A stretch of 64,000 nt of DNA from Pisolithus tinctorius (GCA_024663395.1 JANFAH010000005.1:1860001-1924000), one strand, 5' to 3'. Shown: positions 9,989 to 22,679, numbered from the stretch's first letter. Notes: generated from the letters alone by a model not told the origin. Program-made: numbers and translations.

Positions 9989-10910
9989 TGTCATATCCAT
10001 GACTCTCAGACTCAATCCCAGTCCAGTCTGGACCCCTAGCCCCTAACTCCAGTCAAGTCCGGTCCTAGTCTGGCCTAGGGAATCTAACTCCAGCCTAGAG
10101 AACACAACCCAGTCCTGGATAACCCAACCCTGGCCTGAATAACTCAAGTCTGGTCTTTTACCCCTATCTCCAGTCCATTCTGGCCTTCTGGCCTTGTGCT
10201 GCTCCACCCTGGTCCTCCCAGGTCCATGTCCAGGTCACCTGGACATAACTCCAGTCTGTTTTCCTTTGTTTGTGCTATATTTAGTCTTGTCCTTTTGTCT
10301 AACTCTGCTTACTGTACAAATCCTGTGTCCAACCCTGGTTATGCTGGTCACCTGGACTTTGGCTATTAGCCTCTGCATAGCCACTGTGGCTATCCTCATC
10401 TTGCTAATCATCTCACTAATAGCTTATTCACAAGTCTGGCTTCATGTTTGTTACCCTGGACCAGCCTTGTGTATTTAACCCCTGTACATACTTTGTAGCA
10501 CCCCAGTCAGAATATCAATTAAGTATTACCCTCAACTCCTGTACTACACCCCAAGACTGCTCTATAGCTAAGGCCAAGCCTTAAGCTATCCCTGGCCCCT
10601 GTCCTGGACCTCTCCCTGGCTTGCATAAAGGTACAGCACATAAGCTGAGACCAAGGGAGGTAGATCCAATCCTGGACTGGCTTCCCCTTGTGTGCACTCC
10701 AAGACTGGTTGGTTTCCCATGCTACCAGCCTTATTCCTGTGCTCCCAGCCTTAAGTCCAGTCCTCCAGACTTAGCCCCTAACCTCTGGCCTCAACTCTGG
10801 TCCAACTGGACTTGGCCCCTGTCTCCTGGCCTTGACTTTGGCCACTCAGACTTAGCTCCTGTCACCTGGTCTTGAAGCCCAGTCACCCAAGGGTAAACCC
10901 ATACTTGACA
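9989..10910 (+). repeat. 5' LTR of LARD-922 copy B
   Basis: 922 bp, TGTCATATCC to ACTTGACA. Many differences from the 3' LTR are TG in one copy and CA in the other at sites that are CG in copies A and C. Confidence 0.9.
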
Positions 10911-12000
10911 GTATATTCTGACTCACACTTGTGCAAGTCACTTCATCATGTCTAGGTTCCTGCTCTAGAGCCCCTACCCATGACCTTGCCCATTGGGACT
11001 CATTGGAATACCTCTCATCTGACTCCAGAGCCCAACCCAGAGATCTCTGCTGAAGCAGAGAGGTAACTGGTGACCCTTGGCACTCTGCACACCCCTGGGT
11101 TGCATTACCCCTGACACTATGTCCTTAGTGGTCAAAACTTAATGCATCCATTCCCTCACTCCTGCCCTGCCTGCCCCTCATTTTCTCCTGACTCTGGACC
11201 AGCCATGTCAGCCCCTGAGCCAGCCTCAACAACTGGACTCACTTCTGTTAGCTCCCCCAAGCTACCTCCAACCCCTGGCTGGTCAACCCGGTCTTCACCA
11301 CAGTCCTTACCTCAGTCATCCCAGCACTCTAGCCCAGCTGTCTTGGTCCAGTTCTACTGTACTGAACACTGGGGTCTCATCACTCATTTGACCTCCTGAC
11401 TCCCCAATATTGGTCTCTGGACCTCTGTGCACCTCTGGTGCAGCCCCCAGGCCCAGACTTAGCCAGTCCCAGTCCTCAACACCTTTCCTGTTCCCCATCA
11501 GCACTCAGCTTCAGCAGTTTTTGGGTCTGGTCTCCACCCTTGGCCTTTGCTACACTGGCCCTGGAGCCCCAGACCCCCTTTCCAGTCTCCAGAGTGTCTG
11601 TTACCAGCCTGCCTGGCCTTGGTTTCACTTGTCCACACTCACCTGGACCTGCCTGAAACTGGTTTGCCACTTCTTTTGGTCTCCCACCCTTCATTACTGG
11701 TCATTCCAGCCCCAGTCTGATTCAGCCACCTCACCTGGACTTGTCTGGACCTGTTACTGGGTCTTAGACTGGTCCTGGCTTCCCTCAGACCCTCCTGTCC
11801 CTCACAGACCCCTCCCAGGTCCCCTATCCCTTGTCCCAGTCCTGCACTAGTCACCTCAGCCTCAGGATGGTGCATGTCCTTTGGACTTGCACCAGACCTC
11901 AGCTCTGGTGGTCTTAGCTAGTGCATGACACCTCCATTTCAGTCTAGGACCAGTCTGCCAGCCCTCTGGCCCTTAGCCTGGTCCCTGACCTCTCTCCTGG

Positions 12001-13848
12001 TGTGAGTCAAAGTGTGGAAAGGTGGTGAAAACCAACCAAAACCAACACAAAAGACAAATGTAGAGCAAGTGGTGGTGTGCCTCCGCGGAACCTGGAGGGC
12101 AGAAACCTGAATGTGGGGGGGGGACTTCAAGGAGAGGTGCTCCTGGCACAAGTCGTCGACGAGTTATGCAGGAGAAGATGAATGAGTGATGATTGGATGG
12201 GGGATGCTGAACAGAGTGAAGGTGTTCAGCCGAAAGGTACTTCAAGTAATGGACTTCAATTAAATGTGCTCCTTGCACAAGTCAATGACGAGTTATGCAG
12301 GAGTGGGAGGATGACTAAGACTGCTGACTAAGAGGAAGCTTCAGATGAATGATGGAGGCAGATAGACTCTTCCGAATGAGCCTCAACTACCAAGTATATG
12401 AATGATGACAGATAGACCCCTTTGTGGAGCCTCAACTGTCGACGATGAGATAGGCACTGAACTGATTGCTGGACTGCTTCTGAATTGCTTCCTGATTGAT
12501 TGTGGGTAGCTAAGTACATGGGGGTTTATATACTGAGGGGGGAGCACAGCTTGTGACAAACAAGGCACAAACACTTGGTAAGTAATGAGTAAGAACTGAG
12601 TAATCATGATGAGTAAGCAAGAAATGAAAAGTAAGCAAGCAAAGAGGATTGGTAAGTATTGGCAATGAACAAGTCAAGGATAGTCAAAATATCACAAAAT
12701 GAGTCAAATAGAATCAGAAACTGAGTAAGCGCACTGATATCACATTAGGGGGTGGCGATGCAAGTTAGATCTCGGCAGAGACATCTCTAGATCCAAAGAT
12801 GGCATGACAGATGGACGGTGTTTCCAGATAGGGAAGTATTAATTCCAGAATTGAAGGGCATGAGTCAGGCATCAAAGGGGGCTAGGGCGTTGGGGGTCTG
12901 TGGGGCAATGAGAGCATACGCGATTGCGTCTCCCACCCTTCCATCCTCTCAGCGAAGTTAACAAAAACTTCATGGGCGGGGCTCTGGTGGAGGAGGAGGA
13001 GAAGGGGGGACGTCTTCTGCTGGATCTTGCAGTAGGAAGGCAAGATGCATGTCATACTCATCATGAATGCGATCAGGGAGGCTGGAGGACAGTAGATTAT
13101 ACTGCAGCTGTCACAATGCGGGAAGAATGATGGACGAGACTGGAATAAAGACGGTGCAGGGAGCAGGGAGGAACGATCCATATGCTTCATCAACCGGGGA
13201 GACTGAAACGACCACATAAGACCTTTCTAACCGAGTGACAGACCTGAGGCGACCAAAGAATGTCCTTCTGGAAGTCATACTGACAAGGAGAACATGCTGA
13301 CCAAGCTGCATGGGATGAGATGGGGCTGACAACAATGGGATGAACCAGGGGGCTTCAGGACGGAAGCTGGTGGGAACACCTGGCAGATATACATAGCCAT
13401 TGTCTCTGGCAAATGAGACAAGCGAGATGATCGATGAAGAGGTGGCCATGATTGATGGACTTAGTGAAATGAGCGTCTGATGGATGGAGTGCTGTAGAAA
13501 TGCGCAGGGTGCGAGGATCCTCTCCAAATTTGGAAGGAAGAATCGTGGGGCTGAGCACTTTAAGCGAGCCTGGGAACGGAGTCGATATCTTTGGAAATGG
13601 TGGAGATACGATGAAAACCGGAATGCCGTACACGGGCGCTAAAAACCTTTGACGTGCGCTTAACTCGCTTCCTCTTTTCTCTTTAGCACTGATGACTTGT
13701 TCTTGTGTGAAGGATGACTGTTAATGTCCAACAGTCTTTCTACGCATGAGGCCTTTAGTCTTCATCTGCATGGCATGGGTGCACAACTCGTCAACGAGTT
13801 AGGCAGAGTCAGCTGTAACCATGTCCACAACACCTTTGGTGTGTGACA
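12001..13848 (-). repeat. LTR-1.8k copy 1, 4-bp TSD CTGG/CCGG
   Basis: This 1848-bp unit (TGTGAGTCAAAG ... GTGTGACA) interrupts the LARD interior; copy C is uninterrupted at the corresponding point. It is flanked by CTGG (11997-12000) and CCGG (13849-13852), equal apart from one CpG transition. The minus strand has a TATATAAA box (12525-12532), which fits a promoter inside a long LTR. Two overlapping minus-strand frames (13633-13355 and 13527-13111) are one ancestral frame split by a shift. It matches 25861-27674 and, partly, 20930-21733. Confidence 0.75.
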
Positions 13849-15290
13849 CCGGCCTCTCTTTTCACTTGGAGGCACCCCCTGGACATGCTAGTCCTTCAGA
13901 CTTGCTCCTGGCCCCTGATTCTCGGTCTAGGACTGGTCTGCCAGTCCTCCAGTCCCTATCCTGTTCCCTGACCTCATTTCCAGTCCTTTCCCTGTCCTCT
14001 GTCCATCCTGGGATCCTAACCAGGTTAACAAGTTGGTAACTCTGTACCCCAGAAGCCAAAACCAGTAGTCTCAGTTGAGACAAAACAATTAGAGTCTACC
14101 CCAGGACCCTAACTGGGTCAACAAGTTGGTACTCTGGTACACCAGAAGCCAAGCTGGTGGTCTCAGTAGAGACAAATCAATTAGTGCATTGCTCTGTTCC
14201 CCTTAGCAGTCCTCCTGGCTCATTCTGCCAGTCCCTGGACTTCCCTCAGCCTCAACCCAGCTTTGTAGCCTTGGACCAGACTTGCTAACTCCAGTCCCCC
14301 TATTTGTGTCTAGTTTTTTCAACTCTGAACTCCCTCATGGCCCCTGACCAGTCTTGCTCACTCTGGACTCATTCGTTTTGGCTGGTCTCCCATCTCCAGC
14401 CTCCCTCAGCCTCTGATACCCTTTGGGTACCTCTATGCTACTCCCCTGTCACTCATTTGGCCTTCAGGCCTCTCCCTCCTCCCAGAACTACCCCTGTCCT
14501 CTACCCCAGTGCTATGGTCTTGACCTAGCACCTCTTTCTGGTCCTTGGTGGACCCAGCCTTGGTTCTCTCTTGGTCTCTGACCCCCCTGTTTTAACCAGC
14601 CTTGTCAACTCGTTAGGAACTGAAGTATCTAGGTTGTAGGGAACTGACTAGCCCACTCAATAGGCACCTGTTGGTGGCTGAGTGTAGTGCAGTCACCTAT
14701 CCCCACCTAATACTAAAGTTTGCTAACCCCCCTGATGTCAACCCTGCCTTGGAGCATGAATTTGCTTGCAAGACAACCCCAGGCTTCAGCCCATCTGACA
14801 AACCCCTGACTCTGCTGGTCTGTTTCCCAGCTCACCCACTCACCCCAGAACTTGTATGTTTGCAAGGCCCCTTCAGGTACCAGCTGACCCCTCACTTTCC
14901 CCCTAACCATCACCACTGTCACCCCACCATTGACTCTGGAACTCTGGTCCTACCCACTCTCCTGACTCTGGTCTTACCAGTTGTCTCTTGGCCTGCTGGT
15001 CTTCACCAGCCTTCTTGTTTCCTCTTGGGCTCTGGTTCTGGCCTTTGTACCCCTACTCTTGACTCCGACACTCCTTACTACCCCTATACCTGCCCAGCTT
15101 GCCCTGCCGGTCTTGTATCTCCAGTTTTAAAGCTTTTCCCAGCCTTGTAAAAGCTTCCTGGAACTGGCCTTGACACCTGTTAAGCTGGTCTCTGCATTTT
15201 CAGTACTTGGACTTGCAACTCTGGTGGTAGGACTCCTACTACCCTGCCCAGTACTCCTCTTGATGGTCCTGGCACACACCTTGTACCCCT

Positions 15291-15312
15291 GTAGACTTGG
15301 GAGGTCTACCCT
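15291..15312 (+). other. Internal hairpin plus polypurine tract (LARD copy B)
   Basis: This is the counterpart of 107-139: GTAGACTT / AGGTCTAC stem with one G-T pair, followed by AAGAGGGGGA. Confidence 0.55.
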
Positions 15313-17369
15313 AAGAGGGGGATAAGGGACCTCACTAGTGACCTACACTTTTCCAAACCCCTATCCACTACCTCTCCAGTGCCCTTGGCACAACCCCACT
15401 TGGTCCCTGCACACTGGTCCCCAGTTCCCTGGCCCAGTCCTTGCATACTGAAACACTCCTGAACCACCTGCCCTGGGTTGCTCCCAGCCCCTTGACATTT
15501 GTGTTGGTACTCTGGTCTCACTGTCTTGGTAGTCCTCGGCCTCAGTGGTTGTGTGTTCACCAGTCTCACTGGTCTTGGCCTCCTGTTGTCAGCCTTTTGG
15601 CTGGACAACCCCTAGGCCTCACCCAGTCCCCAGACCCCTTGAACTGGTCCTCCAATGACTTTTGGCCCTCAGGCTTCTTGTCACTGGAAAACCCACCTCC
15701 AACCAACTCGAGACACCCCTAAACTGGACTCAACACCCGGACTCACCTCCTGCTGACACCCCTAGGCCTTCATTGAACCGGTCTTATGACCTGCTGGTCC
15801 CCAGTTCATGCCTAGCTATGTCCAGCCCTCTGGTCCTCATGCAAACTCAACTCTTGCTGTCCTAGACAGCCCCCCCAACCCCTTGCCAACCTCCAGAAGC
15901 TGTCCAGCCTGTTCCAAGGTGCTCAGCACCCAGCCTTGCCACTTCTGGCCTTGGGTTTGCACCTTGCTACCCCTGGTTACCCTGGTCTCAGTATTAGCCT
16001 GCCAGCCTACACTGTTTCAGCCTCTAATTATCAACCCACTAGCTAGATAGCACCTCAGGTCACCTCCAACCACCCCAAACCTCTCCAACCCCTTCAGACT
16101 GGCCTTCAGCTGGTTGCTCCAGCCCTGCCCAGGTCCATACTGGTCTCCCTTTGGATTTCCGGCCTTACAGCCCTGTCCAGGTCAAGACCAGTCTCCCATA
16201 ACCTTTCTAGCCCTTCCAGCCCTCACTGGCTCCCAACCAGTCCCCACCTAGCTTTTCTAAGCCCTCCCTGACCATTAGACCGGTCTCCAGCTGCCCCTTC
16301 CGGTCCTCTCTGACCCTCAGACTGGTCCCTGGCCTTCCTGGCCTTCTGTCCCCATGACTGGTCTTCAGTCTTGTGGTTTTTCCCTGGTCTGTGCTTCAGC
16401 ACAACTTACTTCAGCCACTCCTGGTCTTGGTCTCCAGCTTTTGCCACCCCTGGCCTGAGCTGCCCTCAGTCTCAGCCTTTGGCTTTGACCCCTGTCTCTA
16501 GCTTCGGTTTCCTGTTTCCTTGTTATATGTTTTCTTGGTTTTCTGTTATCTGTTTTCTTTTTCTGTAGATACACACTTTCAGACCCCATGACCCCCTGGA
16601 GCAGACCTTGGACCTGCCCTAGCCTTCTCAGCACTCCTCATGACCCTCTGTATCCCTGCAGTGCACTCCTGGTCAAACCAGCACATTCCTAGACCAGTTT
16701 TCCTGGTCTTCCTGGCACCCACCTGGTCTTTGTGTCACTCTGGTGCCACTCAGAAGCACATTGCTACACCCCTGGACCATCCTTTGGACATCTCCAGACC
16801 TCTCTGGAACCTCTTGGCCTTCATGTTGCCCTGAACTGGCTTGAAGCACACCTCTGGTCCTAGTGACCACCCTGGTACATTTATTGGACATTATTGGTCC
16901 CCTGCACATCTTCAGCCTCCAGTTTTCCCTGACCTGGCTCTGAAGCACACCCCTAGGCCTTGCCTGGCCATTCCCAGCCTGCCTTAACCCAGCTCCAAAG
17001 TGCAACTCTGGCCCCCTGAAACACAGGCTTCAGCTTTCAGCTGTCTCCAGAAACCCCCATGCAGCCAGTCTAATCACTTCCAGACTTGGCTTTGCCTTGT
17101 CCCGGCCTGCTGAACTGTCTGGCAGCCTCCTAGACTGGTCTCCAGCACACCTGTTGTTGCTTCTCCAGCCCCAGGTTCCCTGAACAGTCTTTGGACTTAA
17201 CCCTTGCCCCCAAACCCAGCTTATGCCATTCTGGTCTGAACTACTGGACCTCTGGTTATTGCTGGCCTGTTTCCCAGCCCTCAGGCTCACCCTTGGCACT
17301 GTGTGTGCACTCGGACTCACTCCTAGTCATGTGACCTCACTGCATAACCCTCTGAGCATATTTCCCTAT

Positions 17370-17402
17370 GGAACCTCAAGGGTTTGGTTCCTAAGAGGGG
17401 GA
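17370..17402 (+). other. Terminal hairpin plus polypurine tract (LARD copy B)
   Basis: The stem GGAACC (17370-17375) / GGTTCC (17386-17391) precedes AAGAGGGGGA (17393-17402), three bases before the 3' LTR. Confidence 0.7.
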
Positions 17403-17405
17403 TAC

Positions 17406-18327
17406 TGTCATATCCATGACTCTCAGACTCAATCCCAGTCCAGTCCAGACCCCTAGCCCCTAACTCCGGTCAAGTCCAGTCCTAGTCTGGCCTAGAGAAC
17501 CTAACTCCAGCCTAGAGAACACAACCCAGTCCTGGATAACCCAACCCTGGCCTGAATAACTCAAGTCTGGTCTTTTACCCCTATCTCCAGTCCATTCTGG
17601 CCTTCTGGCCTTGTGCTGCTCCACCCCAGTCCTCCCAGGTCCATGTCTGGGTCACCCAGACATAACTCCGGTCTGTTTTCCTTTGTTTGTGCTATATCTA
17701 GTCTTGTCCTTTTGTCTAACTCTGCTTACTGTACAAATCCTGTGTCCAACCCCAGTTATGCCAGTCACCTGGACTTTGGCTATTAGCCTCTGCATAGCCA
17801 CTGTGGCTATCCTCATCTTGCTAATCATCTCACTAATAGCTTATTCACAAGTCTGGCTTCATGTTTGTTACCCTGGACCAGCCTTGTGTATTTAACCCCT
17901 GTACATACTTTGTAGCACCCCAGTCAGAATATCAATTAAGTATTACCCTCAACTCCTGTACTACACCCCAAGACTACTCTATAGCTAAGGCTGAGCCTTA
18001 AGCTATCCCTGGCCCCTGTCCTGGACCTCTCCCTGGCTTGCATAAGGGTACAGCACATAAGCTGAGACCAAGGGAGGTAGATCCAACCCCAGACTGGCTT
18101 CCCCTTGTGCGCACTCCAAGACCAGTCAGTTTCCCACACTACTGGCCTTATTCCCATGCTCCCGGCCTTAAGTCCAGTCCTCCAGACTTAGCCCCTAACC
18201 TCTGGCCTCAACTCCAGTCCAACCAGACTTGGCCCCTGTCTCCCAGCCTTGACTTTGGTCACTCAGACTTAGCTCCTGTCACCTGGTCTTGAAGCCTGGT
18301 CACCCAAGGGTAAACCTGTACTTGACA
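17406..18327 (+). repeat. 3' LTR of LARD-922 copy B
   Basis: 922 bp, the same length as the 5' LTR, ending ACTTGACA and followed by the GCCCA duplication. Confidence 0.9.
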
Positions 18328-19041
18328 GCCCAGTACCTCTCCCAGTTCAACTACAAGCTGGTGTATAAGCCTGGCTCCTCTATGGCTAAGGCAGATGCTC
18401 TCTCAAGGAGAGAGGATCATGAACCAGAGAAGGGGTTGGATGACCAGGGGGTTATGTTCCTTGATCCCTCCAAGGTGGCTGCCACCTTGGTGATAGGAGA
18501 GGATGTAGACCTTGTTGTCACTCTAAAGTCCACTTCCTCTGTAACACCACAACTGGAGGGTTCTGTCCTTCAGGAAGGGTTGCATGTCTGTGCAGGAAAG
18601 GTCTATGTCCCACCTGCTGTCAGAATCCACTGCCTGGAAAAACATCATGACACTCCTGTCACAGGTCACCCTGGATGGAAGAAAACCTTAGAGCTTGTTT
18701 CTTGCAACTATGTCTGGCCAGGGATGACCTTGTTGGTAAAGGACTATGTTGCAGCTTGTCACCATTGCCAAATGGCCAAAACTTCCCAGGTTCCCCCTGC
18801 TGGCAAGCTGCCCCCCAACCCCATCCCTGACCATCCTTGGACTGATGTCTTGGTCAACTTCATGGAGCTACCAGAGGCACAGGGTTTTGATAATGTCATG
18901 GTGGTGGTCAACAGGTTTTCAAAGGAGGTGGTCTTTGCCCCTACTACTAAGGAGGTTTCTTCACTACAGACCACAGAACTCTTCTGTGACCATGTGTGGA
19001 CCCAGCATGGCCTGCTCTTCTCCATCATCTCTGATTGAGGT
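18328..19041 (+). pseudogene. Chromodomain Ty3/gypsy pol, RNase H end and integrase start
   Basis: This directly continues 8880-9988. It opens with QYLSQFNYKLVYKPG and ADALSRRED, the end of RNase H. The integrase zinc domain follows (H-x3-H around HDTPVTGHPG, then CHHCQ, about 18645-18775). The catalytic core starts at VLVNFMELPE (about 18847), where the expected Asp is Asn, and runs to FSIISD. The frame is open for 249 codons. At 19037-19041 a GAGGT duplication marks insertion of a 523-bp solo LTR inside the core, before its second catalytic Asp region is complete. Confidence 0.85.
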
Positions 19042-19564
19042 TGTCAAGTTTGGGTTGTCTGGGTTGAGTCTGGACCAGAGACCACAGCAGGCACAAGGCC
19101 AAGGGGTTGGGATCAAAGGAAAAGCAAGGATACAAAGGGGTGGACTGATTGGACTTAGCAACTGAGATTACAGCACTTTTCCCTTGCATGGGTCTCAGTC
19201 CAAGTCTGGGGCCAAGACAGGATTATCAGAGTAACTTTGTTGATTTCAGACTGAAGAGTACAGGTTGAGTATCTATGAGTTTGTATACTAGAGACAACTA
19301 TAGTACAGAGACTGGTAATGCTGGTCTTGCAAAGATTGCTAAGAAGATTGGTAAGACAAGTATTAGTAAGGTATGACTAAGATGATGGAGACCAGGACAG
19401 GGTGGACCAGGGACAGGACCAGGCAGGATTCAACCAAAGTGACAGGCACTGCAAAGCAGTGTTCACTGCACTAGACTAACTGGGGATATGGGATTGGTGA
19501 GGCTGAGGCTGGACTGAATGAATACAAGGTTGAGTCCAGCCAGGGTCGAGACATGGCTATGACA
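19042..19564 (-). repeat. Solo LTR, family LTR-523, TSD GAGGT
   Basis: 523 bp flanked by GAGGT (19037-19041, 19565-19569). On the minus strand it begins TGTCATAGCCATG and ends AAACTTGACA. It provides the full-length reference for fragments at 7645-7708, 49702-50099 and 59845-59889. Confidence 0.9.
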
Positions 19565-20532
19565 GAGGTCCACAGTTTGCCAGCACATTTACTAGTGAAC
19601 TGTGCAAAATGCTTGGTATTAAACCCAAGCTCTCCACCACCTTCCACCCCCAAACTGATGGACAGACTGAACATCTTAATCAGGACCTCCAACAGTATCT
19701 CTGCCTTTTCATCAACAACAGACAGGGTTCCTGGCCCTCCTGGCTTAAGGTTGCTCAGTTCTCCTATAACAACAAGTGACAAGAGTCCACTGGCAGGCAC
19801 CCTTTCTTGGTCACTCATTCCTACTCCCCTCACATGGGCATAGAACCATTCCTCTCCAAGGTGGAGGCTGCCATGGACCATGCTGTAGACTTTGCTAAGG
19901 TCCTGGAGGATACCAGATGGGCCCTGGAAAAGATGGCAGACTGAATGAGGGTTAACTCTGACTCCCAACACTCAAAGGCCCCAGCTTATTCCATCAGAGA
20001 CATGGTCTGGCTGGAAATGTCAAGAATCTCCCTCTCAGGTTGTCCATCTTGAAAACTTACCAAATGGTGGATTGGTCCTTATAGGGTTGTCTCACTCAAG
20101 CCAAATGCAGTTGAGTTAAAGCTCCCTAAAACCCTCAAAATCCACCTGGTGGTCAATGTCTCTCAGGTTAAGCCATGTAAAGGACCACTGGAGGGCCAGG
20201 CCATCACCTGCCCTGGACCAGTGGTGGGCCATGAGGGTGATGAGGAGTTTGAGGTCGAGTACATTGCAAACTCTCACCTCAAGTGCAGTCAACTGGAGTT
20301 CCTGGTCCACTGGAAAGGGTACCATGACAAGGGTCACACCTGGGAACCAGAGGCTGCCCTGAAGTCTGCTCCTGCTGCTGTCCATGACTTCTACTGCTGA
20401 AACCCCTCTGCCCCTTGCAAGCTTTGTGGCATGGACTCTGCCCTTTTTGACTCCCTTTTCCATCCCCTTGAAAACTTCACTGACACTATTCCTACCTTCA
20501 ATTGCCTGGAAGTTGATTTCTAAGGAGGGGAT
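19565..20532 (+). pseudogene. Chromodomain Ty3/gypsy pol, integrase end and chromodomain
   Basis: The integrase core resumes with RGPQFASTFTSELCKMLG and HPQTDGQTEHLNQDLQ, which carries the catalytic Glu (about 19655-19700). The C-terminal SH3-like part (WWIGPYRVVSLKPNAVELKL) follows, then a chromodomain with EFLVHWKGY and HTWEPEAAL (20245-20397). Such chromodomains target integration to heterochromatin marked by methylated histone H3K9. Several TGA stops (for example after YNNK and EKMAD) break the frame. A polypurine tract AAGGAGGGGA (20522-20531) precedes the LTR at 20535. Confidence 0.85.
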
Positions 20533-20534
20533 AG

Positions 20535-20925
20535 TGTTATGATACATACTCTTTTTCCTTTTCTTTTCTTTCTTTCATCTTATCTAATCTCTTATCTTGT
20601 CTTATCTTTTTGGACTCAGTCTGGACTCCAGTCTAGACCTTGCCTTGCTCCTACCACATGTCCTCCTTCTAGTATGTTCCACTCCACTATGATATCACTA
20701 TGACATCACTATGATGTCACAGACCTCATGTATACCTCACTGTTACCACATGTACCATACTATAAGTACCATTGCTCAATCACCCAACTAGCTCTAAGCT
20801 AGTTCATTTGGGTCTATGAGTCCTAAAGTTGCCTGCTTCCAAAAACCATCTCCTCTCTTCCTTCTCCTTTTCTCTTTGTGGTTCTTGGTGTGAGCCTACA
20901 ACATACCCTGTTGTTAGGTCATGTT
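20535..20925 (+). repeat. 3' LTR of the chromodomain gypsy element (right end truncated)
   Basis: It begins TGTTATGATACATAC three bases after the polypurine tract. It contains three tandem ATGACATCACT-like units (about 20685-20720). The expected ATAACA end is not found before similarity to LTR-1.8k begins near 20930, so the right end is lost. Confidence 0.65.
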
Positions 20926-20929
20926 ATAT

Positions 20930-21733
20930 CATCCATCACTCTCCCTGCATTGTGACAGCTGCAGCATAATCTACTGTTCTCTGCCCTCCCTGATTGCATC
21001 CATGATGAGTATGATGCACATCTTGCCTTCTTACTGCAAGATCCAGCAGAAGATGTCCACCCTTCTCCTCCTCCATCCGAGCCCCATTCATGAAGCTTTT
21101 GTTAACTTCACTGAGAGGATGAAAGGGTGGGAGATGTGATTGCTTATGCTCCCATTGCCCCACAGACCCCCAATGTCCTGGCCCTTTGATGCCTGACTCA
21201 TGCCCTTCAATTCTGGAATTAATACTTCCCTATCTGGAAACACCATCCATCTGTCATGCCATCTTTGGATCTAATGATGTCTCTGCCAAGATCTGACTTG
21301 CATCACCACCCCCTAATGTGATATCAGTGTGCTTACTCAGTTTCTGACACTCTTTGACTCATCCTGTGATATTTTGACTGTCCTTGACTTGTTCATTGCC
21401 TTGCTTACTTTTCATTTCTCACTTTCTCATCATGATTACCCATTGCTCACAGTCCTTACTCATTACTTACCAAGCATTTGTGCCTTGTTTGTCATAGGCT
21501 GTGCTCCCCCCCACAGTATATAAACCCCCATGTACTTACTTAGCTACAACCCCAAGCAATCCAGAAGCATTCAGAGGTCACTCAGCAGTCAGTTCAGCTC
21601 TCTCAGTCATAACTCATCATTGACAGTTGAGGCTCATTTGGAAGATTCTATCTGTCTTCATTCATATCATTGGTAGTTGAGGCTCCATGAAGGGGTCTAT
21701 CTGGCTTCATCAGTATCATCAGTGCTTAGTCAG
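20930..21733 (+). repeat. LTR-1.8k copy 3, partial, opposite orientation
   Basis: About 800 bp equals the reverse complement of roughly 12330-13130, including the TATATAAACC box (21518-21530) and the SCSIIYC portion of the embedded frame. Both ends of the unit are missing. Confidence 0.7.
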
Positions 21734-22232
21734 TGTCATGAACATGTCTAGACTACCCTAGACTGGCTCTATCCTGGTCTCAACCAGTCTCATCCAACCC
21801 TTGCCCTGGTCCCAGCCTTGACCCTTCAACCCAGAAACATGTTAGCTCATGAGGCACTGCAAGGCAGTGCCCAATCAAGTTGTTTGCTCAGTTGGTACCA
21901 GACCAGTATAATACCCAGCCTGTCACTAGTCCTCCCCCAGTTCCCAGTAAACCTTTGTTCAAACCTTTGCTTGATAATACTCCTTGTAACATTGTACTTA
22001 CCAATCAGTTTACCAATCATCACTGTACCAGTGCAGACTGGTCTCTAGTGCTATGTTACACTTAGTCTACCTTCAGTATTTACGCTGTAGGAACATCTGT
22101 TTAGCCTCAGTCTGAAATCAATCAAGCCTCATCTAACCTGGTTTCATCCTGCTTCTGTCTCTCAACCAGACTATGGCCCATGCAAGGGAATAGTGCTGCC
22201 CTTCAGTCACTAAGTCCAATAGTCCAAACCCC
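21734..22232 (+). repeat. LTR-2 copy
   Basis: It begins TGTCATGAACATG and contains the CAGTCTGAAATCAAT and CCCATGCAAGGGAATAGTG blocks. It is joined head to tail, without a spacer, to a second copy at 22233. Confidence 0.7.
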
Positions 22233-22679
22233 TGTCATGACCATGCCTAGACCACCCTAGACCACTTCTACCCTGGTCTTGACTGGTCCCATCCAACCCC
22301 TGCCCTGGTCCCAGCCTTAACCCTTTGACCTAGAAATGTGTTAGCTTGTGAGGCACTGCAAGGCAGTGCCCAATTGAGTTGTTTGCTCAGTTGGTACTGG
22401 GCCAGTGTAATACCCAGCCCAGCCACTAGTCCTGCCCCAGTTCCTGGTAATCCTTTGTTCATAGTTTTGCTTGATAATGATAATATTCTTTGTAACATTA
22501 CTTACCAATCAGTTTACCAATCATTGCCATACCAGCACAAACTGGTCTCCAGTGCTATGTTACACTTAGGTTACTTCTAGTATTTAAGCTGTAGGATAAT
22601 CTGTTTAGCCTCAGTCTGAAATCAATCTAGTCTCATCTTACCCGGTCTCTCTGATCTCTGACTTCTGCCTCCTGACTGG
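22233..22679 (+). repeat. LTR-2 copy, truncated at right
   Basis: It begins TGTCATGACCATGCC and is close to the preceding copy until about 22670, where the LTR of element G begins. Confidence 0.7.

Larger units (their letters stand above)
9989..18327 (+). mobile_element. LARD-922 copy B, complete non-autonomous LTR element
   Basis: Two 922-bp LTRs (9989-10910, 17406-18327) enclose a 6.5-kb interior and are flanked by the perfect duplication GCCCA (9984-9988, 18328-18332). The polypurine tract is at 17393-17402. I found no tRNA primer site of the usual TGG form just inside the 5' LTR. The interior has no coding frame of note and carries a later 1.85-kb insertion at 12001-13848. Nearly all CpG sites of copies A and C appear here as TG or CA, so this is an old, heavily deaminated copy. 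With no gag or pol it must have moved in trans. Confidence 0.9.

Noticed and set aside
10194..10478. Small hydrophobic frame with a putative membrane segment, repeated at 17611 and 2459
   Set aside because: It lies inside the LARD-922 LTR and changes with CpG decay without codon constraint; the LTR pair copies it automatically.
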